64,000 nucleotides of DNA from Luteibacter jiangsuensis (GCF_030812295.1 NZ_JAUSSK010000003.1:372001-436000); one strand, 5' to 3'; shown: positions 43,096 through 52,397, counted from the first letter of the stretch. Notes: a model not told the origin generated them from the sequence alone. A program made the numbers and translations.

Positions 43096-45357
43096 TTATT
43101 CGGGTTGGCGAAGCTTTTCCACGATCGCGTCCATCGCGCGGTCGAACAGCAGCGTGGAATCGAGCACGCGTGCCGTGCCACCGGCGAAGGCCTGCGCGAG
43201 GCCGGCGAGGCTGTGATCGGCGACCTTCAGGCCGCGACGGTTCACGAACAGGTAGCGGCCGCTGATCGGGCTGACCCACGACAGCTTGGCGCGATCGGTG
43301 GTGCCGTCGGCGGCGGTGAACTCCAGCCACTGGCCCACCTTCAACTCGCGCGCCTGCGCGAGGTTGCGCTCGTCGAAGGCTTCGTCGAGCAGGGAATCGA
43401 CCTCGTCGTCCGGTTCCGGTTCGGCCACCGGTTCCTCGATGGCCTGGATCGCCTCGGGCAGCGGCATCACGCTGGCGACGATGGTCCCCGAGACGGTCTC
43501 GCCCGCGGCCTCGCCGAGTTGCTGGCGGTAGAACGCGTGCAACTGGCCCAGCAATTGTTCGGTGTCGGCTTCCTGGAAGGCCACGGCGGCGAGGCCGCGA
43601 CGCAGCGAGCGCTCGATGCCGGGAAGCATCGCGCGCAGGTCGCGCCGGCCGTTGAGGTCGTGCACCGGCCGCGCGCTGGCGATGAAATCGTCGATGAAGC
43701 GCAGTGAGTCGCGGAACTCCTGGGATTCCTCGCCCTGGCGCAGCAGGGTGAGCACGATGTAGTTGGCCCATGCACGGGTCAGCACGCCGTAGATGAGCGG
43801 CGGCAGCGAAGCGCCGCCGATACGGCCGACGATTTCCTGCGCGGCCCGGCGGCGTGCATGCTCGAGCTTTTCGCGGCCACGCGTGGACTCGGCGACGCGC
43901 TGCTCGGCGAGTTCGGCGCGCTTGCGGCTGACGTCGAGGAAATCCTGCAGTTCGCCGGCAAGGCGGGTGAAGATCGCGGTGTCGTCGTCGAAGTCGTGCA
44001 GCAGGCGTTCGACGATCGACTTCATCTTGTCGAACAGACGTCCGTCGCGGTCGGCTTCGGCCGACCATCCCTTGGCCGCGTCGGCGAGCGCGTCGAGCAG
44101 CTGGCGCGCGGGGTGCGACTTGTGCGCGAACATCCGGCGGTCGAGCAAGGCCACCTTGAGATAGGGGATCTGCAGGCGCGCGAGCAGCACCTGCATTTCC
44201 GTCGGCAGGTTGTCGTCCTCGAGGATGAACTCGAAGAGCATGCCGACAAGATCGATGGTGTCCTCGTCCATGCCCGACACATGCGCGGTTTGCTGGCCAC
44301 GCAGTTGCCCGATCTGGGCGAGAAGCTGTTCCTTCAGCTGGGCGACGTCACGACTGACGTCGGCCTGGGTGGCGAGCGGCGCGGCGGTGTTCGGCAGCGT
44401 GGCGATCTGGCTCTGCAGCAGGGTAAGGGCGCCGAGCAGTTCCGCCGGGCTGGGCAAGGGGCCCGTTGGCAACGATGTTCCCATCGGTCCGCCCACCGCC
44501 GGCATGCTATCGCGACGCGCCGAGAACAAGGCGTGCAGCGACTGCATGAATTCCGCGGCGGCGGCATCCGTCACCGGCGTGGCGGCCGCCTGCGGCATGG
44601 CGGTTGCGGAGACCGGGCCGATCGGCGCCGGCGCGTCGCTGCGCCGCGTGGATATCTCGTGGCGCAGTTGCGGCAGGACGCCGGCGCTGGCCAGTTCGTT
44701 GTTGATGTCGTCGTAGAGCTCGTCGATGCCGGCGAGCACGTAGCGGTCGAACAGCTTGTAGATGATCAGCTTGACGCGGACCTCGACCATCAGCTCGCGC
44801 ATGGCCTGGCGGAACGCGCCGGCCAGCGAGGCCGGACCGACCGGGTTGGAGGCATCGTCCATCTTGTTGCCGCCGCAGATCACCGACAGCCGCTGGTTCA
44901 CGGCGAACAGGGCGCGCGCCAGACGCTGCTCGTTCTTGCCGATCATGCTGGTGATCGCGAGGGATTCTTCCAGTTCGTTCTCGCCGACGAGGCTGAGTTC
45001 GATATTGGCGAGCGGGCGGCCGGCGCCGTCGGCGTCCGGGGCCCGGGTGCGGCCCGCGGAGAAATCGGCCAGGTCGCGCGCGACCTGGCCGAGGAAGGTG
45101 CGCTCGACGATCGCCCGCTTCTTGCGGACCTCGCGCATGCCGTCGAAGAACTGGGTCTGGGCCGCGTTGTTCTCGGCTTTCTCGGCGAGGTCGAACAGGG
45201 CGTCGTCGATGTTCTCGAACATGTTCGACGCCAGGGCGTGCAGGCGCTTCGTGGCCAGCCCGCGCACCGTCACCAGCAACGCGCCCACGCTCTCACTGCG
45301 CGGGTCCAGGCGCTGACTGAGATCGACGACGTTGGACGGCTCGCTCGCGTTGTTCAT
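43096..45357 (-). CDS. DUF1631-family protein
   Basis: 753 aa, a DUF1631 protein typical of Xanthomonadales and Pseudomonas, function unknown. It is largely helical, with no signal peptide or membrane segment. The N-terminal part has MFENIDDALFDLAEKAENNAAQTQFFDGMREVRKKR, and the C-terminal third has GQWLEFTAADGTTDRAKLSWVSPISGRYLFVNRRGLKV, a PilZ-like stretch (about 655-700). That region suggests a possible link to cyclic-di-GMP, but a PilZ binding motif (RxxxR) is not clear, so this remains a guess. Confidence 0.85.
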   Translation of the reverse strand: MNNASEPSNVVDLSQRLDPRSESVGALLVTVRGLATKRLHALASNMFENIDDALFDLAEKAENNAAQTQFFDGMREVRKKRAIVERTFLGQVARDLADFSAGRTRAPDADGAGRPLANIELSLVGENELEESLAITSMIGKNEQRLARALFAVNQRLSVICGGNKMDDASNPVGPASLAGAFRQAMRELMVEVRVKLIIYKLFDRYVLAGIDELYDDINNELASAGVLPQLRHEISTRRSDAPAPIGPVSATAMPQAAATPVTDAAAAEFMQSLHALFSARRDSMPAVGGPMGTSLPTGPLPSPAELLGALTLLQSQIATLPNTAAPLATQADVSRDVAQLKEQLLAQIGQLRGQQTAHVSGMDEDTIDLVGMLFEFILEDDNLPTEMQVLLARLQIPYLKVALLDRRMFAHKSHPARQLLDALADAAKGWSAEADRDGRLFDKMKSIVERLLHDFDDDTAIFTRLAGELQDFLDVSRKRAELAEQRVAESTRGREKLEHARRRAAQEIVGRIGGASLPPLIYGVLTRAWANYIVLTLLRQGEESQEFRDSLRFIDDFIASARPVHDLNGRRDLRAMLPGIERSLRRGLAAVAFQEADTEQLLGQLHAFYRQQLGEAAGETVSGTIVASVMPLPEAIQAIEEPVAEPEPDDEVDSLLDEAFDERNLAQARELKVGQWLEFTAADGTTDRAKLSWVSPISGRYLFVNRRGLKVADHSLAGLAQAFAGGTARVLDSTLLFDRAMDAIVEKLRQPE

Positions 45358-45441
45358 CGCGCATCCTGGATGTTCTGGCCCCCGCCTGAAGTGTCATTGT
45401 GCGGGAACCAATGCTTTATAGCGTGACTCGCGTCACGGATT

Positions 45442-45723
45442 TCAGGCGCGACCCGTTTCTGGCGCGAAGCCCGACAACTGGAGGGTGCCGATGCCGGCCT
45501 CGGGCAGCATGACGGGGATGCCGTCTTCCACCCGGTAGACCAACTGGCCGTCGGTGGTGATGAGCCCTTCGGTAATCGGCTCGGCGACTTTCTCGCCGGC
45601 CACCGTGTCGACCGACCCGGCGCGGATCGCCCCGTTGAGCTGGTCGCGCTCGGTCGCCGTGAGGGGGCGCAGCGGGCGTTTGCTGACAGGGCAGCAGAGG
45701 ATATCGAGTAGACGCTTGTCCAT
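45442..45723 (-). CDS. Trm112-like protein (YcaR type) lacking the usual zinc knuckle
   Basis: 93 aa. MDKRLLDILCCPVSKRPLR at the start and YRVEDGIPVMLPE near residue 72-84 mark the Trm112/YcaR family. In E. coli YcaR the knuckle reads CPVC; here the second position is Ser, and the second CxxxxN-type Cys is also missing. About 25 residues are inserted in the middle. The family supports methyltransferases or LPS enzymes by binding partners; without zinc ligands the fold presumably relies on packing. Confidence 0.82.
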   Translation of the reverse strand: MDKRLLDILCCPVSKRPLRPLTATERDQLNGAIRAGSVDTVAGEKVAEPITEGLITTDGQLVYRVEDGIPVMLPEAGIGTLQLSGFAPETGRA

Positions 45724-45767
45724 GGGAAGTGGCCGCCGGGGGCCAACCTGATCATCGGGAATGCCTT

Positions 45768-45773
45768 TACAAT
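45768..45773 (+). promoter_or_regulatory. purE: Candidate -10 element for purEK
   Basis: TACAAT lies 24 bases before the purE ATG. The -35 position at 17-base spacing (AACCTG, 45745-45750) is poor, so this is only suggestive. Confidence 0.3.
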
Positions 45774-45796
45774 AGCGACTTTTGGGTGCTCCGGCC

Positions 45797-46312
45797 ATGA
45801 CTTCCAACGAGGGTAACGAAGCGAACGCGCCGCGCGTGGGCGTGGTGATGGGTTCGCGTTCGGACTGGGAAACCATGGAGCACGCCTCCACCACGCTGAC
45901 GCGGATGGGCATCGTCCACGAGGTCCGTGTCGTGTCGGCGCACCGCACGCCGGACCTGCTTTTCGACTACGCCGAAACGGCCCGTGCCCGGGGCATCCAG
46001 GTGATCATCGCCGGTGCCGGCGGGGCGGCCCATCTGCCGGGCATGATCGCGGCGAAGACGGCCCTGCCGGTGTTCGGCGTGCCGGTGCAGTCCAAGGCCC
46101 TCAACGGTATGGATTCCCTGCTTTCGATCGCCCAGATGCCGGCCGGCGTGCCGGTCGGTACCTTGGCCATCGGGCGCGCGGGCGCCACCAATGCGGCCTT
46201 GCTCGCCGCGTCCGTGCTGGCCCTGCACGATCCGGCCGTGGCCGAGGCCCTGGACGCCTTCCGTGCCGGGCAGACCCGGTCCGTCCTCGACCATCCGGAC
46301 CCGCGCACGTGA
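45797..46312 (+). CDS. purE: N5-carboxyaminoimidazole ribonucleotide mutase PurE
   Basis: 171 aa class I PurE. The substrate motif [13 protein letters not shown] (about 17-29), VVSAHRTPD and [19 protein letters not shown] are all present. It isomerises N5-CAIR to CAIR in purine synthesis. ATG 45797 is preferred; an in-frame TTG at 45782 precedes it. The stop overlaps the purK GTG in a GTGA arrangement. Confidence 0.96.
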   Translation: MTSNEGNEANAPRVGVVMGSRSDWETMEHASTTLTRMGIVHEVRVVSAHRTPDLLFDYAETARARGIQVIIAGAGGAAHLPGMIAAKTALPVFGVPVQSKALNGMDSLLSIAQMPAGVPVGTLAIGRAGATNAALLAASVLALHDPAVAEALDAFRAGQTRSVLDHPDPRT

Positions 46313-47463
46313 GCCGCACGCTCCCCACCGTCGGCATCCTCGGTGGCGGGCAGCTCGCCCGCATGCTGGCCCTGGCGGCCGCCCCGCTCGGCATCCGTAC
46401 GCTGGCGGTCGACGCCACCGCCGATGCCTGTGCCGGGCAGGTGTCGGGGCTGGTGGTCGCCGCCTGGGACGACGAGGCGGCATTGGCGGAGTTCGCCAGG
46501 CAGGTGGACGTGGTCACCTTCGACTTCGAGAACGTGCCCGCGGCGACGGCCGAACGGCTCGCTGGGCGGGTCGACGTGTTTCCGAATCCGCGCGCCCTTG
46601 CGGTGGCCCAGGACAGGCTGTCCGAGAAAACCTTGTTCCGCGAGTCCGGCCTGAACACGCCGGAATTCGCCGTGGTCGATACCCGCGATGACCTCGTCGC
46701 CGCCGTCGGGCGCATCGGCCTCCCCGCGATCCTCAAGACGCGACGCCTCGGCTATGACGGCAAGGGGCAGTTCCGGCTGAAGGCGCCGGCGGACATCGAT
46801 GCCGCCTGGGCGGCACTCGGCGACGCCGCGTCCGGGCATGGATTGATCCTGGAGGCCTTCGTCCCGTTCGATCGCGAATTGTCCGTACTGGCCGTGCGCG
46901 GCCGCGACGGCGCATTCCGCACCTGGCCGCTCACGCGTAACTGGCATGTGGACGGCGTGCTCTCGCTGAGCCTAGCGCCCGCGCCGGGTACCTCCGACGC
47001 GCTGGAACAGGAGGCTGTCGCGCATGCGCGGGCTATCGCCGAACGGCTGGATTACGTCGGCGTGTTCGCGCTGGAATTGTTCGTCCGCGGCAACGAATTG
47101 CTGGGCAACGAGATGGCGCCGCGTGTGCACAACTCGGGGCACTGGACCATCGAGGGTGCGCATACCAGTCAGTTCGAGAACCATATCCGCGCCGTGCTTG
47201 GCCTGCCGCTGGGAGATACCGGCGTGCGCGGCGCCAGCGCCATGCTCAACTGGATCGGCGAGATGCCCGATCCGGCGCCGGTGCTGTCCGTCGCCGACGG
47301 TCATTGGCACGACTACGGCAAGGAAGCTCGGCCGGGGCGCAAGGTAGGCCACGCGACGATCTGCGCCACCGATGCCGGCAGCCTGCGGGCGAAGCTGGTG
47401 GAGGTGGGGGCCGCGTTGGGGCGGGAAGGGCAGGTGGCTCCGGCTGTCGAGGCCCTTGGCTGA
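46309..47463 (+). CDS. purK: 5-(carboxyamino)imidazole ribonucleotide synthase PurK
   Basis: 384 aa ATP-grasp enzyme. [16 protein letters not shown] starts the N-terminal domain; [27 protein letters not shown] and [13 protein letters not shown] follow, with [24 protein letters not shown] as the catalytic ATP-grasp segment. It makes N5-CAIR for PurE. GTG start coupled to purE; a REP pair and a bidirectional hairpin lie downstream. Confidence 0.96.
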   Translation: MSRTLPTVGILGGGQLARMLALAAAPLGIRTLAVDATADACAGQVSGLVVAAWDDEAALAEFARQVDVVTFDFENVPAATAERLAGRVDVFPNPRALAVAQDRLSEKTLFRESGLNTPEFAVVDTRDDLVAAVGRIGLPAILKTRRLGYDGKGQFRLKAPADIDAAWAALGDAASGHGLILEAFVPFDRELSVLAVRGRDGAFRTWPLTRNWHVDGVLSLSLAPAPGTSDALEQEAVAHARAIAERLDYVGVFALELFVRGNELLGNEMAPRVHNSGHWTIEGAHTSQFENHIRAVLGLPLGDTGVRGASAMLNWIGEMPDPAPVLSVADGHWHDYGKEARPGRKVGHATICATDAGSLRAKLVEVGAALGREGQVAPAVEALG

Positions 47464-47489
47464 GAGCTTCGAGGCGCTCGGCCAGGAGC

Positions 47490-47587
47490 ATCGCCGACAG
47501 GGTCGGCTCCCACGGACACGGAGGATGTCCGCTCCCACCACAGCAGGGGCCGAGCCCGCTTAGGTGGGAGCCGACGCTGTCGGCGAT
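47490..47587. repeat. REP/BIME inverted pair
   Basis: ATCGCCGACAGGGTCGGCTC (with CCAC) at 47490-47513 and its inverse ending GTCGGCGAT at 47564-47587 flank a further fragment, GTCCGCTCCCACC (47527-47539). These match the elements at 36260-36325 and 55041-55122. Located right after purK. Confidence 0.85.
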
Positions 47588-47594
47588 GGGGTCA

Positions 47595-47630
47595 GAGAAA
47601 AGGCCGGGTCTCGCGACTCGGCCTTTTCTC
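47595..47630. terminator. Bidirectional hairpin between purK and sodB
   Basis: A perfect 12-base stem GAGAAAAGGCCG/CGGCCTTTTCTC with a 12-base loop. The A/T tracts inside the stem give T-runs on both strands, so it can end both convergent transcripts. Confidence 0.75.
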
Positions 47631-47662
47631 ATGTCCTGCCTGGGGTTTCCCCTTCGAGGGAA

Positions 47663-48241
47663 TCAGGCGAGGTTCTTCGCCGCGAAATCCCAGTTCACGA
47701 TGTTCCAGAACGCCTCCAGGTACTTCGGGCGGGCGTTGCGGTAGTCGATGTAGTACGCGTGTTCCCACACGTCGGCCGTGAACAGCGGCTTGTCGCTGCC
47801 GGTGATCGGGGTGGCGGCGTTCGACGTGTTGACGATCGCCAGGGAACCGTCCGGACGCTGCACCAGCCAGGTCCAGCCCGAGCCGAAGTTGGCGGCGGCC
47901 TGCTTGGCGAATTCTTCCTTGAACTTGTCGACCGAGCCGAAGGCCTTGGTCAGCGCGTCGGCGAGCTTGGCCGGCGGCTCGGCGCCGCCCGGGGCGCGCA
48001 TCGAATGCCAGTAGAAGGTGTGGTTCCAGATCTGCGCCGCATTGTTGAAGATGCCGCCGGACGAGGTCTTGACGATGTCTTCCAGGCTCTTGCCCTCGAA
48101 CTCCGTTCCCTTGATCAGGTTGTTGAGGTTCGTGACGTAGGCCTGGTGGTGCTTGCCGTAGTGAAACTCGAGGGTCTCAGCGGAGATGTGCGGCTCCAGG
48201 GCATTCTTTTCGTAAGGGAGCGGGGGAAGTTCGAACGCCAT
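47663..48241 (-). CDS. sodB: Superoxide dismutase, iron type (SodB)
   Basis: 192 aa. Metal ligands lie in [11 protein letters not shown] (His26-like), [10 protein letters not shown] and [33 protein letters not shown] and the length fit FeSOD rather than MnSOD, though the cofactor cannot be decided from sequence alone. AAGGAG lies six bases before the ATG. It detoxifies superoxide in the cytoplasm. Confidence 0.95.
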   Translation of the reverse strand: MAFELPPLPYEKNALEPHISAETLEFHYGKHHQAYVTNLNNLIKGTEFEGKSLEDIVKTSSGGIFNNAAQIWNHTFYWHSMRAPGGAEPPAKLADALTKAFGSVDKFKEEFAKQAAANFGSGWTWLVQRPDGSLAIVNTSNAATPITGSDKPLFTADVWEHAYYIDYRNARPKYLEAFWNIVNWDFAAKNLA

Positions 48242-48349
48242 TGCGGGACTCCTTAGCGGTGGCTGGGGGAAAGGGCGTAGGCAGGGGGCACGAGGCCGTG
48301 CACTGCTACACTATGCAACTAGTCGCATTCTAATGATGAAAACCGAGCT

Positions 48350-48673
48350 ATGGACGTCGTAGACGAGATCAAGGCCATCGTGGCGGCCCACCCGATCGTG
48401 CTTTTCATGAAAGGCACGCCGGAATATCCGACCTGCGGCTTCTCCGATCGCGCCGTGAAGGCCTTGCAGGCCGCCGGTGCCGCGTTCCATGCCGTGAATG
48501 TGCTGGCCGATCCGCGCATCCGCGCGGGCCTGCCGCATTACTCGAACTGGCCGACATTTCCACAGTTGTTCCTGCTCGGTGAGTTCATCGGTGGTTGCGA
48601 CATCGTGGAAGACCTGCACGCCGCGGGTGAGTTGAAGCGCATGGCGGCGGACGTGGCCGGGGCCGCGTCGTGA
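48350..48673 (+). CDS. grxD: Monothiol glutaredoxin, CGFS type (GrxD)
   Basis: 107 aa. VLFMKGTPEYPTCGFSDRAV contains the CGFS active site (Cys30-region), followed by the glutathione-binding WPTFPQLF and GGCDIVEDLHAAGEL. The family transfers [2Fe-2S] clusters and aids iron homeostasis. It is divergent from sodB with 108 bases between them, a pairing seen in related genomes. Its 3' end overlaps the SDR gene by four bases. Confidence 0.95.
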   Translation: MDVVDEIKAIVAAHPIVLFMKGTPEYPTCGFSDRAVKALQAAGAAFHAVNVLADPRIRAGLPHYSNWPTFPQLFLLGEFIGGCDIVEDLHAAGELKRMAADVAGAAS

Positions 48674-49443
48674 GCGCCTTGTCCTCCACGCGCCTGCCCG
48701 AGGACTGGTCCGTGGCGCCGGGAGCGCTCGCGGGCCGCGTGGTGATCGTCACCGGTGCCACCGGGGGCCTTGGCGGCGAAACGGCGAAGGCGGCGATTCG
48801 TGCGGGAGCCACGGTGGTGATCACCGGGCGCAAGGTACGCGCGCTCGAGAAACGCTACGACGAACTCGTCGCGCTCGGAGGCAACGAACCGGTGATCCAT
48901 CCGCTGGACCTGGAAAGCGCCACGCCCGCGGACTACGCCGCGCTGGCCGAAGGCATCGAGAGTGAGTTCGGTCGTCTCGACGGCATCGTGCATGCCGCCG
49001 CGCATTTCAACGAGTTGACCCCCATCGCGATGCACAAGCCCGACGACTGGCTGCGCGCGATGCAGGTGAATGTGTCGGCGCCGTTCGCGCTGACCCAGGC
49101 GTGCATGCCCTTGCTCACCCGGGCCGACGACAGCGCCGTGGTTTTCGTGCTGGACGATCCGGAGCTGCTTTCGCGCGCCCACTGGGGCGGCTATGGCGTC
49201 TCCAAGGCCGCTGTGGAACGCATGGCCGCGGTGCTGCACGCCGAGAATGGCCGAGGCCCGATGCGCGTGCATACGCTGTTGCCCATGCCGATGCGCACGG
49301 CCTTGCGCCGCGCGGCCTATTACGGCGAGAACACGCTGGAAAAACCGCTGCCGACCGTGGCGGCCGATGCCATCGTCTACCTGCTTTCCGGTGCCGGCGC
49401 GGATGCGCGCGGTGCCGTGCTCGACTTACGCCCCATCCACTGA
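48670..49443 (+). CDS. SDR-family oxidoreductase (YciK-like)
   Basis: 257 aa Rossmann short-chain dehydrogenase. The cofactor motif is VTGATGGLGGE (about 29-39), then VHAAAHFNE and the YGVSK tyrosine-lysine pair (about 177-181). The Ser usually found about 13 residues before the Tyr is not there; Asp occupies that region (VLDDPELL). So catalysis may be altered. GTG start overlapping the grxD stop. Substrate unknown. Confidence 0.85.
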   Translation: MSALSSTRLPEDWSVAPGALAGRVVIVTGATGGLGGETAKAAIRAGATVVITGRKVRALEKRYDELVALGGNEPVIHPLDLESATPADYAALAEGIESEFGRLDGIVHAAAHFNELTPIAMHKPDDWLRAMQVNVSAPFALTQACMPLLTRADDSAVVFVLDDPELLSRAHWGGYGVSKAAVERMAAVLHAENGRGPMRVHTLLPMPMRTALRRAAYYGENTLEKPLPTVAADAIVYLLSGAGADARGAVLDLRPIH

Positions 49444-49465
49444 CCTGCCGCAGGAGTTCTCCCCC

Positions 49466-50074
49466 ATGGAAGCGCAGATGACGACGTTGTCCGCGGGCAT
49501 CCTGCTGTTCCTGATCATGGATCCGCTGGGCAATATCCCGTTGTTCCTCGCCCTGCTGAAGGACGTGCCGCCGCAGCGCCGGCGCAAGGTGATGGTGCGC
49601 GAGCTGCTCATCGCCCTGGCCGTCCTGGTCGCCTTCCTGCTTGGTGGCCAGTACATCCTCAAGGTGCTGCAGCTGCGCCAGGAATCGGTGAGCATCGCGG
49701 GCGGCATCGTGCTGTTCCTCATCGGCATCCGCATGGTCTTCCCGCCGGTGGAAGGCGGCGTGTTCGGCAAGACGGGGGAGGGCGAGCCCTTCATCGTGCC
49801 GATGGCCATCCCCGGCGTCGCCGGCCCCTCGGCCATGGCCGCCCTTCTGCTGCTGACCAATTCCCAGCCCGGGCGCACGGCGGAATGGGGCATCGCCCTG
49901 TTCCTGGCCTGGCTGGCCACCGCGATCATCCTGCTCAGTTCCACCTTCCTGTTCCGCTGGCTGGGCGAAAGCGTCCTCACGGCCCTGGAGCGGCTCATGG
50001 GCATGCTGCTCATCGCCTTGTCGGTGCAGATGTTCCTCGCCGGCATCTCGGCCTATCTGCACCTGGCGGTTTGA
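49466..50074 (+). CDS. MarC-family inner-membrane protein (YhgN-like)
   Basis: 202 aa with six predicted membrane helices. LLFLIMDPLGNIPLFLALLKD near the start and IVPMAIPGVAGPSAMAALLLL (about 110-130) are the repeated MarC signatures. Despite the name, the family is not shown to export drugs, and its function is unknown. ATG 49466 is preceded by CAGGAG at a suitable distance; the open frame upstream lies over the SDR gene. Confidence 0.9.
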   Translation: MEAQMTTLSAGILLFLIMDPLGNIPLFLALLKDVPPQRRRKVMVRELLIALAVLVAFLLGGQYILKVLQLRQESVSIAGGIVLFLIGIRMVFPPVEGGVFGKTGEGEPFIVPMAIPGVAGPSAMAALLLLTNSQPGRTAEWGIALFLAWLATAIILLSSTFLFRWLGESVLTALERLMGMLLIALSVQMFLAGISAYLHLAV

Positions 50075-50120
50075 TACGTAAGGGTGATTGCCGCAAGAAC
50101 ATACGTGGCGGTAGGGTTAC

Positions 50121-50172
50121 TGTCATAATTGCCCGCGAGCATGGCCGGGGCCAGGAAAGCTCCTGGCACCGG
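50121..50172 (+). promoter_or_regulatory. Candidate extended -10 and leader hairpin upstream of the OlsF-like gene
   Basis: TGTCATAAT (50121-50129) looks like an extended -10 without a good -35. Downstream, a hairpin with arms CCGG-GG-CCAGGA and TCCTGG-CA-CCGG (50145-50172) lies in what would be a leader of roughly 150 bases. Role unknown. Confidence 0.3.
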
Positions 50173-50289
50173 GCATGGGTCGAAAGCCCTCTCAGGGGCA
50201 AAGAGGATGTTCGAAGGCACTATGAGAAATCACGACTCCGCACCGGCCCGGCAAGGTAGCCATCGTTCGACGTCAAGGGATCCCAAGTC

Positions 50290-51996
50290 ATGCTGAGCAT
50301 CGATCAGACCCTGCTGGAGCGTATGCCATGGCTGGCCCAGCACCCCCGTCTCCGCAAGCCGCTCGTCGGTATGCTGGAAACCCTGGCCCACGAAGATCGC
50401 TTCAATCGCACGTTGGCGTTTGCCGGCCCTGCGCAAGGCTTCGAATTCTGTGAGAAGACGCTGGATTACCTCGGCGTCAGCTGTCGCGTCACCGAACGCG
50501 AACGCGAGAACATCCCTGTCGAAGGGCCGCTGATCGTCGTGGCCAACCATCCGCTGGGCATGGTCGACGCGATCGCTCTCGTCCAGCTGATCGGTTCGGT
50601 TCGCCGCGACGTCCGCATCCTCGGTAACGACGTGCTGTCGGCGGTGCCGCAGCTGGGTTCGTTGCTGCTGAAGGTGGATGTCTTCGGCAAGGGAGCCACC
50701 TCGAAGATGCGCGCCGTGTTCCGCGCCATCGAGGCGGGCGAGGTACTCATCATGTTCCCGGCGGGCGAAGTGTCGCGCATGCGCCCCGGTGGCGTGCGCG
50801 ATGGCAAGTGGTCGGACGGTTTCGCGCGCATCGCCATGCGCGCCGGCGTGCCGGTGCTTCCCGTGCACATCGCCGCGCGCAATTCGGTCGCGTTCTACGG
50901 ACTGTCGATGCTGGCCAAGCCGCTGAGCACGGCGATGCTGCCGCGCGAGGCCACGTCGGGCAAGCAGCGGGTGGGTTTCCGCATCGGCAAGCTTGTCGAT
51001 GCCGAGGAATTGAAGCAGGCCAGTGGCGGCTCGTCGGAGCGGGCGGCCAAGCTGATGCGCCGGCACGTGTATCGCGTCGCACGCCAGCGCGGCCTCGTTT
51101 TCGGTGGACAGACCCCGCTGGCGCACCCCGAGCCCGTGGAGCGCGTGGTCGCCGAGCTGGACAAGGCCGAATTGCTCACGGAACTCCCGGACGGCAAGCG
51201 CATCCTGCTGTTGCAGGGCTCCAGCGACAGCTACGCCATGCGCGAGATCGGCCGCTTGCGCGAGTTGACCTTCCGCCGCGTGGGCGAGGGTACCGGCAAG
51301 CGTCGCGACCTCGACGCCTACGACCCGCTCTACGAGCACCTCGTATTGTGGGATGCGAAGGCCTTGCGCATCGTGGGCGCGTACCGGTTCGGTCATGGCG
51401 GCCGTCTCATCACCCAGCACGGCATGAGCGCGCTGTACACGTCCAGCCTGTTCGATTACTCGCCGGCACTGGAGTCGCGCCTTGCCCAAGGCCTGGAGCT
51501 CGGACGCAGCTTCATCGCCCCCGCCTACTGGCGCTCACGGGCGCTCGATCAACTCTGGCAGGGTATCGGCCTCTATCTGCAACGACATCGCGAACTGCGT
51601 TACCTGTTCGGGCCCGTGAGCATGTCGGTGAGCATGCCGAGAGAGGCGCGCGAATGGATCGCCGCGGCGCACCAGCATTTCTTCGGCGTGCAGGGCCTGG
51701 CCGCGGCACGTCAGCCATTCGTGATTCCGGAAGCCACCATCGAGTCGGTACGCCGCGAACTCGAAGGCCTCGATCCCGCCGAAGGCCTCGGCAAGCTGAA
51801 GCACCGCCTCGACGCCCTCGGCGTGACATTGCCGGTGCTTTACCGCCAGTACGTCGACCTGGTCGAACCGCAGGGGGTGCAGTTCCTCGCGTTCGGCGAG
51901 GACCCCGATTTTGCCGGCTGCGTCGACGGGCTCGTGATGCTCGACCTCGCGTCGCTCAAGCCAGCGAAGCGCTCGCGTTACCTCGGCAAGGACTGA
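50290..51996 (+). CDS. olsF: OlsF-like bifunctional ornithine lipid synthase (acyltransferase + N-acyltransferase)
   Basis: 568 aa in two domains. The N-terminal PlsC-like acyltransferase (about 50-265) has ANHPLGMVDA, the His-Asp catalytic pattern of this subgroup, and FPAGEVSRMR. The C-terminal GNAT-like domain (about 300-545) has LRELTFRRVGEGTG, DAYDPLYEHLVLWD and VGAYRFGHGG, as in OlsB ornithine N-acyltransferases. Such fusions make ornithine lipids: the C-terminal domain forms lyso-ornithine lipid and the N-terminal domain adds the second acyl chain. Substrate is inferred from the family. Confidence 0.82.
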   Translation: MLSIDQTLLERMPWLAQHPRLRKPLVGMLETLAHEDRFNRTLAFAGPAQGFEFCEKTLDYLGVSCRVTERERENIPVEGPLIVVANHPLGMVDAIALVQLIGSVRRDVRILGNDVLSAVPQLGSLLLKVDVFGKGATSKMRAVFRAIEAGEVLIMFPAGEVSRMRPGGVRDGKWSDGFARIAMRAGVPVLPVHIAARNSVAFYGLSMLAKPLSTAMLPREATSGKQRVGFRIGKLVDAEELKQASGGSSERAAKLMRRHVYRVARQRGLVFGGQTPLAHPEPVERVVAELDKAELLTELPDGKRILLLQGSSDSYAMREIGRLRELTFRRVGEGTGKRRDLDAYDPLYEHLVLWDAKALRIVGAYRFGHGGRLITQHGMSALYTSSLFDYSPALESRLAQGLELGRSFIAPAYWRSRALDQLWQGIGLYLQRHRELRYLFGPVSMSVSMPREAREWIAAAHQHFFGVQGLAAARQPFVIPEATIESVRRELEGLDPAEGLGKLKHRLDALGVTLPVLYRQYVDLVEPQGVQFLAFGEDPDFAGCVDGLVMLDLASLKPAKRSRYLGKD

Positions 51997-52007
51997 CCAC
52001 TCCGCGG

Positions 52008-52031
52008 CCGGCCGGAATACGTTCCGGCCGG
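52008..52031 (+). terminator. Hairpin after the OlsF-like gene
   Basis: A perfect ten-base stem CCGGCCGGAA/TTCCGGCCGG with a TACG loop, 12 bases after the stop. There is no T-tract, so termination is likely but not certain. Confidence 0.55.
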
Positions 52032-52094
52032 TGTCTCGGTGAGGTTTCGGCTCGCTCTGGAAAAATACCTGTTTCCTGCCGATAAAAAATCGTC

Positions 52095-52298
52095 AGATAA
52101 TCGCTAAACTGTCATTCGGCAGTGCTACGGTATTGCCTCGGTAGGTCATAAACATCCCTCATGTCAGTGGCTTGGGGGTTCAGTGGGTCACTCGGTGTTT
52201 TTTTGTCCCGGCAAAACTGCTGGGCGATTCGCCGTGTCTGGAGAAAACGTTTTTTCTTGCGTAACCGTAATAAATATCGACGCAGAGATAATCGCTAA
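52095..52298. repeat. Pair of 13-base direct repeats AGATAATCGCTAA
   Basis: Exact copies at 52095-52107 and 52286-52298, 191 bases apart start to start, in the same orientation upstream of the receptor gene. They may be regulator binding sites. Confidence 0.6.
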
Positions 52299-52397
52299 TT
52301 AATTACGAAAACCATTATTTCAAGCGATGGACCGAATGATTTCACGTGGCCATGGGAGAGGCCGCCACCAACAACACGCTCTTCAGGAAACCAGTCG

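Larger units (their letters stand above)
51997..52397. other. Long AT-rich regulatory gap before a TonB-dependent receptor
   Basis: This 401-base gap contains a GC hairpin (52008-52031), two exact copies of AGATAATCGCTAA (52095-52107 and 52286-52298), and the palindromic AAAACGTTTT (52244-52253). No open frame in it looks coding. It probably carries the receptor's promoter and regulator sites. Confidence 0.6.

Noticed and set aside
48242-48349. Fur box between sodB and grxD
   Set aside because: TCTAATGATGAAAA resembles part of a Fur site, but the inverted half is absent, so it is not listed.
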